Made by a program: the position numbers and the translations under genes. Under the pieces are notes generated by a model. The model saw only the letters and a list, made by a program, of their open reading frames with translations. It made no database searches and was not told the origin of the DNA. Shown piece by piece: positions 11,935 through 18,896 of a stretch of DNA of 20,186 bases. Source of the DNA: a virus; IMG/VR virus record IMGVR_UViG_3300027749_000557, positions 1 through 20,186 of that record. One strand, written 5' to 3'. The number at the start of each line of letters is the position of its first letter. Position 1 is the first letter of the stretch.

Positions 11935-11963
11935 AGTATACAGACCCGATAGGGTCTTGTCAA
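11935..11963 (-). promoter_or_regulatory. leftward promoter of the replication operon, TTGACA-N17-TATACT
   Basis: On the minus strand the -35 TTGACA (11963-11958), a 17-bp spacer and TATACT (11940-11935) form a near-perfect promoter. Transcription would start at or next to ATG 11928, so the first mRNA would be leaderless. The spacer is a palindrome (see 11942-11957). Confidence 0.75.
11942..11957. promoter_or_regulatory. operator-like palindrome AGACCC-GATA-GGGTCT (B)
   Basis: Six-base arms around GATA fill the spacer of the leftward promoter almost exactly, a position where a bound protein would block RNA polymerase. Core geometry GACCC-N4-GGGTC is the same as at 11585-11598. Confidence 0.55.
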
Positions 11964-11976
11964 CTAATAGTAAAAC

Positions 11977-12005
11977 TTGACAGAACCTAATTGGGTGTGT
12001 AAACT
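11977..12005 (+). promoter_or_regulatory. rightward promoter, TTGACA-N17-TAAACT
   Basis: Consensus -35 (11977-11982), 17-bp spacer and a moderate -10 (12000-12005). It points towards the HNH gene at 12088. Its -35 lies 13 bp from the -35 of the leftward promoter, so the two are back to back. Confidence 0.5.
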
Positions 12006-12025
12006 TACATATTGTAAGAACAAAT

Positions 12026-12043
12026 AAAGGCTTTCAGCCTTTT
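12026..12043 (+). terminator. hairpin with short T-run in the HNH leader
   Basis: AAAGGCT (12026-12032), loop TTC and AGCCTTT (12036-12042) form 7 base pairs, running into TTTT then AT-rich DNA. It sits between the rightward promoter and the HNH gene, so it may act as an attenuator. The three-base loop and short T-run make it weak. Confidence 0.4.
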
Positions 12044-12054
12044 ATATAATATAT
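12042..12054 (+). repeat. palindrome core copy 9 (TATATAATATA) in AT-rich segment
   Basis: The 11-bp core at 12043-12053 is exact, with the flanking C/G replaced by T/T. The surrounding 12041-12075 is almost pure A+T (a possible DNA-unwinding site). It precedes the rightward HNH gene, consistent with the other copies. Confidence 0.5.
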
Positions 12055-12087
12055 ATTAATAATAGATTATACTATCGAGGAGTAACT

Positions 12088-12498
12088 TTGTCCAGTATTA
12101 TAGTACCAACTAGGCGTCCAGGTAGACCCAAGGGGTCAACTAACCCTGCCAAGTGCGGGACGCTTTCTGGTTACTCTATGCATAAAAACAAAGGAGAACT
12201 GGCTGACCCTGAATGTCTTGAAGCCAAGCAAAAGTATGAACGCAATAGAACAAGACCTAATAGAGAGTATATAATCAAATATAAACTTGAAAAGGGTTGT
12301 ATGGATTGTGGGTATAATGCTCATTCAGATGCATTAGACTTTGACCATCTTGGAGATAAAAAATTTAATATAGGCGAGGGCGCATATTCAAAGAGCCTAG
12401 ATGCCATCAAAGAAGAAATAGAAAAATGTGACGTTGTGTGCGCCAACTGTCACAGAGTAAGAACTGCAAATCGCAGGCAAAGTGAACAAGGGGAGTAA
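12088..12498 (+). CDS. AT-hook and HNH endonuclease
   Basis: 136 aa from a TTG start at 12088, with GAGGAG 5-6 bp upstream. Residues 10-17 (RPGRPKGS) are an AT-hook, a minor-groove binder. Next is CGTLSGYSMHKNKGELADPEC, a Cys/Gly/Tyr/His module common in actinobacterial proteins. The HNH part follows: CMDCGYN, ALDFDHLG (Asp-His core) and CDVVCANCHRVRTANR. The Cys pairs bind a structural zinc and the His and Asn cut DNA. A free-standing homing-type endonuclease is the usual role. The gene lies between divergent promoters on the side opposite the replication operon. An operator-like copy (12125-12137) lies in its beginning. Confidence 0.85.
   Translation: MSSIIVPTRRPGRPKGSTNPAKCGTLSGYSMHKNKGELADPECLEAKQKYERNRTRPNREYIIKYKLEKGCMDCGYNAHSDALDFDHLGDKKFNIGEGAYSKSLDAIKEEIEKCDVVCANCHRVRTANRRQSEQGE
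12125..12137. promoter_or_regulatory. operator-like palindrome GACCC-N3-GGGTC (C)
   Basis: GACCC (12125-12129), AAG, GGGTC (12133-12137), inside the HNH gene just after its start. The spacer is one base shorter than in copies A and B. Confidence 0.35.
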
Positions 12499-12500
12499 CT

Positions 12501-12665
12501 ATGTCAAGTTTTTGGGCTGTATTCTTGGGTGCATCGTTGGGTATGTTTACCGTCAATCTGGCAACTGCGTTGGTTGACGAATGGAAACATCGACAGCATC
12601 ACAAACATCTAGACCAACTAGGGCAATTCTTAGAGGACTACGAGTTTGAAATTGACGAAGATTAA
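12501..12665 (+). CDS. small membrane-anchored protein, 54 aa
   Basis: ATG 12501 follows AAGGGGAGTAACT, two bases after the HNH stop. Residues 4-25 (FWAVFLGASLGMFTVNLATAL) form one membrane helix. The rest is a cytoplasmic-looking, His-rich then acidic tail (KHRQHHKHLDQL, ending FEIDED). No family is recognised. It is transcribed with the HNH gene and ends just before the bidirectional terminator. Confidence 0.75.
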   Translation: MSSFWAVFLGASLGMFTVNLATALVDEWKHRQHHKHLDQLGQFLEDYEFEIDED

Positions 12666-12685
12666 CCTTTAGAAACGACAAAATT

Positions 12686-12734
12686 CCCCCCTTACCATAG
12701 TAGTGATTACTAGGTCGAGGAGGGTTTCTTGTTG
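12686..12734. terminator. bidirectional terminator between convergent units
   Basis: C-run and CT (12686-12692) pair with AGGAGGG (12718-12724) with one mismatch. Inside, ACC-TAGTA (12694-12702, one bulged A) pairs with TACTA-GGT (12708-12715) around a five-base loop. A T-rich stretch follows on the plus strand (TTTCTTGTT), and AATTTTG follows on the minus strand. It lies exactly between the rightward gene ending 12665 and the leftward gene ending 12742. Confidence 0.65.
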
Positions 12735-12741
12735 GCGAAAG

Positions 12742-12930
12742 TTACTTAACTAGACCAAAATCCTTTGCAGACTTGTCTAGTGCCTTGAGTGCGGGAGCGG
12801 CAACTGCTGCTGCTGCTGCCATTGCTAAAGCCTTTGGGTCAGCATTACCTGTTACGAATAGTGTTAGCGATGCTGCAAATGCAGCACGGAAGTATGATAG
12901 TGCAACTGCCTTAACTTTGTTCTTGTTCAT
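12742..12930 (-). CDS. holin-like small membrane protein, 62 aa
   Basis: ATG 12930 overlaps the endolysin stop (TAATG), with GGAG about 7 bp upstream; a longer start at 12942 lies inside the endolysin frame. The basic N-terminus (NKNKVKAV) is followed by two hydrophobic segments. One is AAFAASLTLFVTG (about 15-27). The other is a long Ala-rich segment, KALAMAAAAAVAAPALKAL. They are separated by a short Asn-Ala-Asp-Pro turn. This matches small two-helix phage holins that time lysis by making holes for the lysin. Its place next to the endolysin supports the call; direct evidence of pore activity is absent. Confidence 0.65.
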   Translation of the reverse strand: MNKNKVKAVALSYFRAAFAASLTLFVTGNADPKALAMAAAAAVAAPALKALDKSAKDFGLVK

Positions 12931-13427
12931 TATTTGCTCCATTTTGGTGTGCCGAAACCCACTACGAAAACAGTGAGTTTGTGTTGGTTATTATTTTTGT
13001 ATGCGCGGATGCGCTGTGCTACTTCTCCACCATTGGCTTGTGAGCCTGCGGCTTTATGTTCTGGGGAAGTATTTCCTTCAATGGTAGTTACGGTGCCATC
13101 ACCGTTATCCTTTAATACTATACCGACGTGCTCAACTGCTGCCCCACCTTTAACAAAGTCAAAGAACACTATGTCTCCAGGCTTAGGATTAGATGTATCC
13201 TTATCAGCCCATCTCTTTAATGATTTGAATCCAGTGACTCCCGCTGGAGTATAGACTACATTGGGAATCTTAACCTTGACTTCATTGGCACACCACATAA
13301 CAAATGAACCGCACCAAGGCTGTCCATCGCTACCTGTGAACTTGCCATACTTAGTATGGTTATCGCCAGTCTCAACTGTCCCAATTTCTTTTGTTGCTAC
13401 TTGTACAAAGTCGTCCGCCTGTGTCAT
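12930..13427 (-). CDS. endolysin, CHAP-type peptidoglycan hydrolase
   Basis: 165 aa. The active-site Cys39 lies in PWCGSFVMWC, His100 in EHVGIV, and IEGNTS at 116-121 provides the polar third residue. The usual PGDIVFF precedes the His. The CHAP fold cuts amide bonds in peptidoglycan. The whole protein is one domain with no wall-binding repeat and no signal peptide, so it would need the adjacent holin for release. A weak ribosome site precedes ATG 13427, which lies two bases after the stop of the upstream small membrane gene. Confidence 0.88.
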   Translation of the reverse strand: MTQADDFVQVATKEIGTVETGDNHTKYGKFTGSDGQPWCGSFVMWCANEVKVKIPNVVYTPAGVTGFKSLKRWADKDTSNPKPGDIVFFDFVKGGAAVEHVGIVLKDNGDGTVTTIEGNTSPEHKAAGSQANGGEVAQRIRAYKNNNQHKLTVFVVGFGTPKWSK

Positions 13428-13429
13428 TG

Positions 13430-13630
13430 CTATCCAATCAATTTCATTACTAATTCGTGTAATACTTCTACTTTTTCTTCTAACCTTGCTATCGAGTCTT
13501 TCATGCTACTGCCACCGTTGGGTTTTAGTTCATAAAGATAATGCTTAACCATCCACCTAATTGCGCCAGCAAAAGCGGTTATGATGGCGATGATAGATAC
13601 GATTAAGCCAGCCCAATTTGCGGGTGTCAT
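13430..13630 (-). CDS. membrane protein with coiled coil, lysis-linked, 66 aa
   Basis: ATG 13630 is preferred, with GGAG five bases upstream; a GTG six bases earlier overlaps that site. Residues 6-27 (WAGLIVSIIAIITAFAGAIRWM) form a single membrane helix. The C-terminal part (IARLEEKVEVLHELVMKL) is a coiled coil. Such proteins near endolysins act as a second holin, antiholin or membrane anchor. The sequence does not separate these. Located between the large tail protein and the endolysin. Confidence 0.65.
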   Translation of the reverse strand: MTPANWAGLIVSIIAIITAFAGAIRWMVKHYLYELKPNGGSSMKDSIARLEEKVEVLHELVMKLIG

Positions 13631-13644
13631 TTGCACTCCTAGAG

Positions 13645-15579
13645 TTATACGGTACGGATAGTTATGTTTACTACGCCACCAAAGCCGCTGAATCGCTTAT
13701 CTGGTGGGGTCATGCGTGTGAATGTTATTTCTTCAATAACTGCTTGACGTGTTTCGCCAGTAGTTAAATCTTGCCAAGTGAGGATATCTCCACCTTGTTC
13801 AACTTCTTCAAGTGCCGTTAACTTGTCAAAGGCTTTGCCGTCGTAGCCAATCATTGAATTGTATCTATCTGTTTCTAGGTCGTAGCAATAAACAGGAAAT
13901 TGAATAATGCGCTGGCGGGGTGTAGCAATAGTAGCCTTGGCTTGATAGCCCTTAAAGATTGGCCCCTGGGTATTATCTGTTGCATCACGATAGAGGATGA
14001 ACTTGTAGGCTACGTACTCTTGTGCTGTTGCAGGAGAAGATGTAGCAACCTCAATAGATGGAACTGTCACATCGTATGAGATGTGGTCATACTCAACGCC
14101 GTTCTTATCCACTGTTTCAAGAGTCATAGAACCATAGGTAAAGTCTCCACGACCAAGAAGGCGCTTGAAGTTCTTGGGCTCTAGCGTTCCATAGCGGATG
14201 TTACCGCTGGTTAGGTATCCGCTAGGGGCTAAGATTGTTGTAGACTGTACGGCAATGCCATTGCTACCTGATGTTGTAAATGCGATTTGGTTTGTGTTGC
14301 CGATAAAATCAACGCTTGTGGCATAGCCAGTAACACCATCGAGGAATGTATCTGTTGCGTAAGCAAACCTAGTATCAGCAACCTCATTAGCCAAATCAAG
14401 TCTGTATAGACCAGCAAAGCCACCAATGCTTCCAGCAATCCAAACGTATGTATCTCTAAATGCAAAATCAGCACCAGTATTATCTGCTTCAATAATCAAT
14501 GGGCCATACGTTAAGTCGCCAGTTACATCTGAGATTTTTGCAACTCGAATACCCTTGTTAGTACCAATCATTAGGTAGCCCAAATAAGATTCAATTTTCT
14601 TGATGTACTCACCAATAGGCATTTGCAGAGCAATTACACCTGATGTTAGTACTGGCATAGAACCATTAGATGTTAAAGTAAACTTATAAATTGCAGATGT
14701 TGTTCCTGCATAACCAGCAGCATAGATGGCCGAGCCACCTTCTGTGATAGATGTCCAAGTCCAAGAGGAATTAGGGTGTGTATACACTGGGGTTGGAAGT
14801 GCAGCGTATACACCAGCAGCAGAAGTAAGTTCATAAATAGAGTTAGTAATACCAGCAACTAAACGTTGCTTGACCCAAGCAAGTGTAGTGCGACCACCTG
14901 TTGGGTAGTACTCAGACCAACCAGTAGATGCAGCATTAAGTGGGCCTTGATAGATGTGGTCGGAGTCTGCTGCAAACAAACGTGTTCCATCAGTAACTAC
15001 GCTGCCATCAAGGATATTGCCTAGACCTGTTGGTGCGTAAGTGGTAACTACTGTACCATCAGCCTGAAAAGATTTCATTGTTGTAGTTCCAGGGATATAA
15101 CCCACCACTACATCAGTGCTTGTAGACACTCCAGATATCAACTTATATACGCCAGTTGTTACACCAGCCATGTTATCTGTATTCTTTAAAAGAGTTACTT
15201 GTCCTTCTGTTGCAAATACATCTACGTTTCTGCTGTCTGCAAAACGAGTATACTTTGAATCTGCAGCAGCAAAAGAACGGAAGGTTTCATAAAACTTAAT
15301 GCCTGTGCCAGAATGGAATGATGACTGTGAGCGAACCCACCAACCAGTGAGTGATTGTTCACCAGGTTCTGATGAGTTATCAAACTGGTCTTTTTTAAAT
15401 GGTGCAGTTTGTCGCGTATATGGTCGTGCATCATTGATAGCATAGAAGAATGGGAGTCCACCTATGGCTACGTCGTAAGACATATCAGTGTTCTGCCAGA
15501 TTGCTGTAGATGAAACTACACCAACGTCAACTGCGATAGAGCGATTGGCTCTACCTTCGGTTATGTCGCGACCAGCCAC
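13645..15579 (-). CDS. large minor tail protein, beta-rich
   Basis: 644 aa. GTG 15579 has AAGGAG six bases upstream. The protein is beta-rich, with repeated strands rich in Ser, Thr, Gly and aromatic residues. Examples are GTRLFAADSDHIYQG, LVAGITNSIYELTSAAGVYA and YLMIGTNKGIRVAKISDV. Each looks like a blade of a propeller-type domain. The last 130 residues include YKFILYRDATDNTQG and GEMFTF-like strands leading to a basic Arg-Thr-Val end. It lies between the tail fibre genes and the lysis cassette, so it is a likely receptor-binding or tail-tip component. No catalytic motif. Confidence 0.65.
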   Translation of the reverse strand: MAGRDITEGRANRSIAVDVGVVSSTAIWQNTDMSYDVAIGGLPFFYAINDARPYTRQTAPFKKDQFDNSSEPGEQSLTGWWVRSQSSFHSGTGIKFYETFRSFAAADSKYTRFADSRNVDVFATEGQVTLLKNTDNMAGVTTGVYKLISGVSTSTDVVVGYIPGTTTMKSFQADGTVVTTYAPTGLGNILDGSVVTDGTRLFAADSDHIYQGPLNAASTGWSEYYPTGGRTTLAWVKQRLVAGITNSIYELTSAAGVYAALPTPVYTHPNSSWTWTSITEGGSAIYAAGYAGTTSAIYKFTLTSNGSMPVLTSGVIALQMPIGEYIKKIESYLGYLMIGTNKGIRVAKISDVTGDLTYGPLIIEADNTGADFAFRDTYVWIAGSIGGFAGLYRLDLANEVADTRFAYATDTFLDGVTGYATSVDFIGNTNQIAFTTSGSNGIAVQSTTILAPSGYLTSGNIRYGTLEPKNFKRLLGRGDFTYGSMTLETVDKNGVEYDHISYDVTVPSIEVATSSPATAQEYVAYKFILYRDATDNTQGPIFKGYQAKATIATPRQRIIQFPVYCYDLETDRYNSMIGYDGKAFDKLTALEEVEQGGDILTWQDLTTGETRQAVIEEITFTRMTPPDKRFSGFGGVVNITIRTV

Positions 15580-15604
15580 GTTACTCCTTAGATAGAAAGA
15601 TTAA

Positions 15605-15841
15605 TTAGTTTGTAATTGCAGCGATTTCATCGCCAGTCAAACCTAGTGCTTGCAACTTAGCCTGTGCTGCTAACTTATTATCAGCCTTAGCAGCATCTGC
15701 TGCTTCACGCTCTGCACGCTCAATTGCTGCAGCCTGTGCATCTACTGCACGCTGTTCAATCTCTTCTGCAGTAAGGTCTACATATGTCTGTGTGCCAGTA
15801 GCAAGGTTAACTACTAACTTTTTAGGTGTCTCTTCTGTCAT
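15605..15841 (-). CDS. small phage protein, 78 aa
   Basis: ATG 15841 follows AGGAGAATAAA. The N-terminus carries NLATGTQTYVDLTAEE, followed by a long Ala/Glu-rich helix (IEQRAVDAQAAAIERAERE) and a C-terminal KLQALGLTGDEIAAI. This arrangement (LTAEE ... LGLT.DEI) is typical of small proteins near tail fibre genes in many phages, often called tail accessory proteins. A chaperone or assembly role is possible, not shown. Confidence 0.65.
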   Translation of the reverse strand: MTEETPKKLVVNLATGTQTYVDLTAEEIEQRAVDAQAAAIERAEREAADAAKADNKLAAQAKLQALGLTGDEIAAITN

Positions 15842-15842
15842 T

Positions 15843-16151
15843 TTATTCTCCTATGATAATTACGTGTGAAGCATCTGGACAAGACCAAGTGCAGGTTTCT
15901 TCATCAAAGTTAACTGCAAGTGGGTGACAATCAGGGCGTGGTGCAATAAACGCATCACGTGCTGAGTCATATGTATATCCAATACCTGCATAGTTCTTGC
16001 GGATATTTCCGTTGTAACTTGTCTGTACCCAAGTACCACCGAGTCCTAACTCGTTAGCCAAGAAGTCCTGACCGCGATGTTCTTGTTCATCAGGTACTAC
16101 AAGTACGCGTGTAACAATGTTGTTTTCGTCAATCTCTGCAAAGTGTGCCAT
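15843..16151 (-). CDS. small conserved phage protein, 102 aa
   Basis: ATG 16151 has AAGGAG 7 bp upstream. The sequence MAHFAEIDENNIVTRVLVV, then WVQTSYNGNIRKNYAGIGYT and YDSARDAFIAPRPDC, is a recurring pattern in tail regions of aquatic phages. Function is not established; small structural or capsid-decorating protein is likely. Two Cys near the end (CTWSC) are unusual for a virion protein. It sits directly downstream of the glycine-rich tail protein. Confidence 0.7.
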   Translation of the reverse strand: MAHFAEIDENNIVTRVLVVPDEQEHRGQDFLANELGLGGTWVQTSYNGNIRKNYAGIGYTYDSARDAFIAPRPDCHPLAVNFDEETCTWSCPDASHVIIIGE

Positions 16152-16161
16152 TTATTTCTCC

Positions 16162-17505
16162 TTATGCAATCGTGTATCTAATAATAACAATGCCTGAACC
16201 ACCAGCACCACCACTATATCCAGTGCCAGCGTTCCATCCACCACCACCTCCACCTGAGCCAGTGTTAATAGTTGCTGCTCCACCATTTGCATTGGTCGCA
16301 CCACCAGCGCCTGCACCGCCTGCTCCTGCACCGCCAGCGGATTCTGCTGGAGATGCACTGGCACCACCACCGCCACCACCAGCGTAATAATTACTTACAC
16401 CAGTATTGGTTGCTGTTGCCCAAGATGAATATGTATTTAATCCCGCTCCACCAGTTCCGCTTGCGCTACCTGAACCAGTTCCTCCTACAGCGCCAGAGCC
16501 TCCTCCACCACCACCAAAACCTGACCCAGAAGATGAGCCTCCTGCAAAACCTTGCCCTGATGTTGCAGTACCGCCTGCACTTCCTGAAGAACCTCCACCA
16601 CCTGAACCACCATTAGACCCAAGGGTTGAACCATAACCACCACCACCGCCACCACCAACTGCTGCAGTTAATGAACCAATTTGTGAATTTGTTCCATTTG
16701 AACCAAGTGATGTAACTCCAGATGAGTTAATTCCTCCTGCACCACCAGCGCCTACTGTGATTGTATAAGAAGATGTTATTAAAGAATTAGATGTTGAGTA
16801 ATAAAGTCCACCTGCACCACCACCACCTGTATAAGCATAACCACCACCACCGCCACCACCAGCAATGACAAGAGCATCACAAGCCAAAGTTGTTGCAGGT
16901 GTAAATGTTCCTGAAGTAAGGAACGTGTGATACCAGTAAGTACCATCAGTAGTGATGTTTCCACCGCTAGCCTTTGGAGCGATAGCAGGTGTAGTGCCTA
17001 CTGCTGCTAGGGCGTAGAGTGAGAAGGTGCTGTACTGGGCTAGGCTTGCTGATGCAGAATAATCTTGAAATGTAATAGAAGTGATTGCCGCACTTGATGA
17101 CCACAATCCAGCCTCTAACATAGCATAAGCGGTTGTTGCGTTGTTCTCCATAACATTATCTATCGAAACAGATTTGTTGTTAGAAGATGTGTAATTTGGA
17201 ACATATAGTTCAAAATTGCTAAATGTATTTGCTGTGGCATTTGCCGCATCTGTATCACCATAAATTGTTGTGTCGGTAAATGATGATGCCGATGCTCCGT
17301 TGCCTTGAATAAATCGTGCAGATTGATTAGTACCTACACCGTTAAATCTAACAGCCAAACCTGTAGATGTTGAGGCATTTGTGAATCTTGCCGATGCAAC
17401 AACCTTCAAATCGGTATAGCCCGATTGTGGGATGTTGCTGAATGTGACAGATGCCGCTGATGCGTTAAGTTCGATGCGTTCTAAGAGTACATAATTCTGT
17501 GCCAT
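16162..17505 (-). CDS. glycine-rich tail protein A, 447 aa
   Basis: Residues 1-170 form a beta-sandwich-like domain shared with the proteins at 17510 and 18897: ASVTFSNIPQSGYTDLKVV near the start and AITSITFQDYSASASLAQYS near the end. YWYHTFLTSGTFTP then leads into a large glycine-rich half (GGGGGGGYAYTGGGGAGG and many repeats). It ends GGSGIVIIRYTIA. This C-terminal module occurs in tail fibres of aquatic phages and probably forms a polyglycine-II sheath that binds receptors. ATG 17505 follows AGGGGTAATTAA. The opposite strand shows Pro-rich shadow frames. Confidence 0.75.
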   Translation of the reverse strand: MAQNYVLLERIELNASAASVTFSNIPQSGYTDLKVVASARFTNASTSTGLAVRFNGVGTNQSARFIQGNGASASSFTDTTIYGDTDAANATANTFSNFELYVPNYTSSNNKSVSIDNVMENNATTAYAMLEAGLWSSSAAITSITFQDYSASASLAQYSTFSLYALAAVGTTPAIAPKASGGNITTDGTYWYHTFLTSGTFTPATTLACDALVIAGGGGGGGYAYTGGGGAGGLYYSTSNSLITSSYTITVGAGGAGGINSSGVTSLGSNGTNSQIGSLTAAVGGGGGGGYGSTLGSNGGSGGGGSSGSAGGTATSGQGFAGGSSSGSGFGGGGGGSGAVGGTGSGSASGTGGAGLNTYSSWATATNTGVSNYYAGGGGGGASASPAESAGGAGAGGAGAGGATNANGGAATINTGSGGGGGGWNAGTGYSGGAGGSGIVIIRYTIA

Positions 17506-17509
17506 TTAA

Positions 17510-18895
17510 TTACCCCTGATATCTAATGATAACAATACCTGAACCACCATTACCGCCAGCCTTGTTGTCTGTTCCTGAAGTTGCTGGACCACCACCGCCT
17601 CCGCCTCCGCCTGTGTTGGCAGTTGCGTTGTTACCTGCAGTTGACACTGTTCCTGATGCAGCAGTTGAGCCTGCTCCACCACCAGCAGATGCTGTTCCAC
17701 CTGTTGCTCCGCTTCGCAGACCACCACCACCACCGCCAGCAATCTTGCCGCTTACGCCAGAACTTGTAGTAGATAACCAACCGCTAAAGTCAATAGAGTT
17801 ATATGTGCTTGCACCAGCACCACCATTACCACCAGTAGTGTCTGTTCCATCTGTGGCTGCGCCTCCAGCGCCACCACCACCACCGCCTGCAACTCTGTTA
17901 GCACCACCTAAGAATCCTGCACTACCCGCGTAACCTTCAACTGGTGAGTAAGAGCCAGCATTACCAGCACCGCCTGCAGAGCCTGCTCCACCACCAGAAC
18001 CTGAACCACCTGATGCGCCAGCATTGAATCCACTGGTATATCCGCCACCAGTAACGCTTGTAGAATTAAAACTTGAATTTACCCCAGCAGTTCCTGCGCT
18101 TCCAGAAGAAGTCATTGCAGAACCACCTGCGCCCACAGTTGCTGTAAGAGCAGAAGAAATAGTTTGATTTGTGAATGCTCTAAGTCCACCCGCACCACCA
18201 CCTGTGCCAGCATAGTTTTGTGCTAGACCTGCTCCACCGCCACCGCCACCTGCAACTATTAGATAGTCACAAGTTACTGGGACAGATGGAGTAAATGTTC
18301 CCGTTGATGTAAAGGTATGGTAAACATAACCAAAAGCATCGTAACTAATAGTTCCACCAGTTGCCTTGGCTGTTCCAGGTACTGTCTGTGCCGTGATGCC
18401 ATACAACGAAAATGTGGAGCCTGCAATATAATTATAAGATGGACAAGTTAAAGTAATAGAAGTAATTGCTTGGGTGGCTGAACCAGTTGAGCCACGCCAT
18501 AATCCTACTGTTGCTTGTGCAAAATAATCTGCGGCATTTGAGCGTGAAATTATAGTTTTATATGTTGTTGTATTTGCATAATTTTGAACTTGTATAATTG
18601 AATTTGTGGTATTTCCGCTTGTTGCGGTTGCAGAAGAACCATTGTAAATACGATTATCTGAAGAACCTCTACTGCTAGACGCAGCAGTTCCATTACCTAA
18701 AAGATAAGTCCAAGAATAATCAGAACCCGTATCACCATTAAAAGTTATATTTGTAGATTGATTTCCAGTAGCCGTATTAAAATTAGCAACAATAATTAAA
18801 TCAGTATAAGTAGAAGGAATACTACTAAAAGTAATTGACGGCGTAGCAGTCCCAACGGTTACTTTATCTAGCGCAACATAAGTATTAGTAGCCAT
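17510..18895 (-). CDS. glycine-rich tail protein B, 461 aa
   Basis: Paralogue of the gene at 16162. The N-terminal 180 residues hold the shared domain (TPSITFSSIPSTYTDLIIVA, AITSITLTCPSYNYIAGSTF). VYHTFTSTGTFTPSVPV follows, then a glycine-rich half ending GGSGIVIIRYQG. The two proteins match at both domain boundaries and end identically except for the last few residues, so they arose by duplication. They differ throughout the middle, as expected for receptor-binding tips. ATG 18895 follows GGGGTGAAATAAT. Confidence 0.75.
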   Translation of the reverse strand: MATNTYVALDKVTVGTATPSITFSSIPSTYTDLIIVANFNTATGNQSTNITFNGDTGSDYSWTYLLGNGTAASSSRGSSDNRIYNGSSATATSGNTTNSIIQVQNYANTTTYKTIISRSNAADYFAQATVGLWRGSTGSATQAITSITLTCPSYNYIAGSTFSLYGITAQTVPGTAKATGGTISYDAFGYVYHTFTSTGTFTPSVPVTCDYLIVAGGGGGGAGLAQNYAGTGGGAGGLRAFTNQTISSALTATVGAGGSAMTSSGSAGTAGVNSSFNSTSVTGGGYTSGFNAGASGGSGSGGGAGSAGGAGNAGSYSPVEGYAGSAGFLGGANRVAGGGGGGAGGAATDGTDTTGGNGGAGASTYNSIDFSGWLSTTSSGVSGKIAGGGGGGLRSGATGGTASAGGGAGSTAASGTVSTAGNNATANTGGGGGGGGPATSGTDNKAGGNGGSGIVIIRYQG

Positions 18896-18896
18896 A

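Noticed and set aside
16145-17933. Long Pro-rich open frames on the plus strand opposite the glycine-rich tail genes (16145-16636, 17526-17933)
   Set aside because: They are the complementary reading of Gly codons (GGN against CCN), with no ribosome sites. The real genes on the minus strand are coupled in series.
16162-18895. CRISPR array, from regular short repeats in the glycine-rich genes
   Set aside because: The repeats are GGN codon runs within open frames, with no constant-length repeat and spacer pattern.
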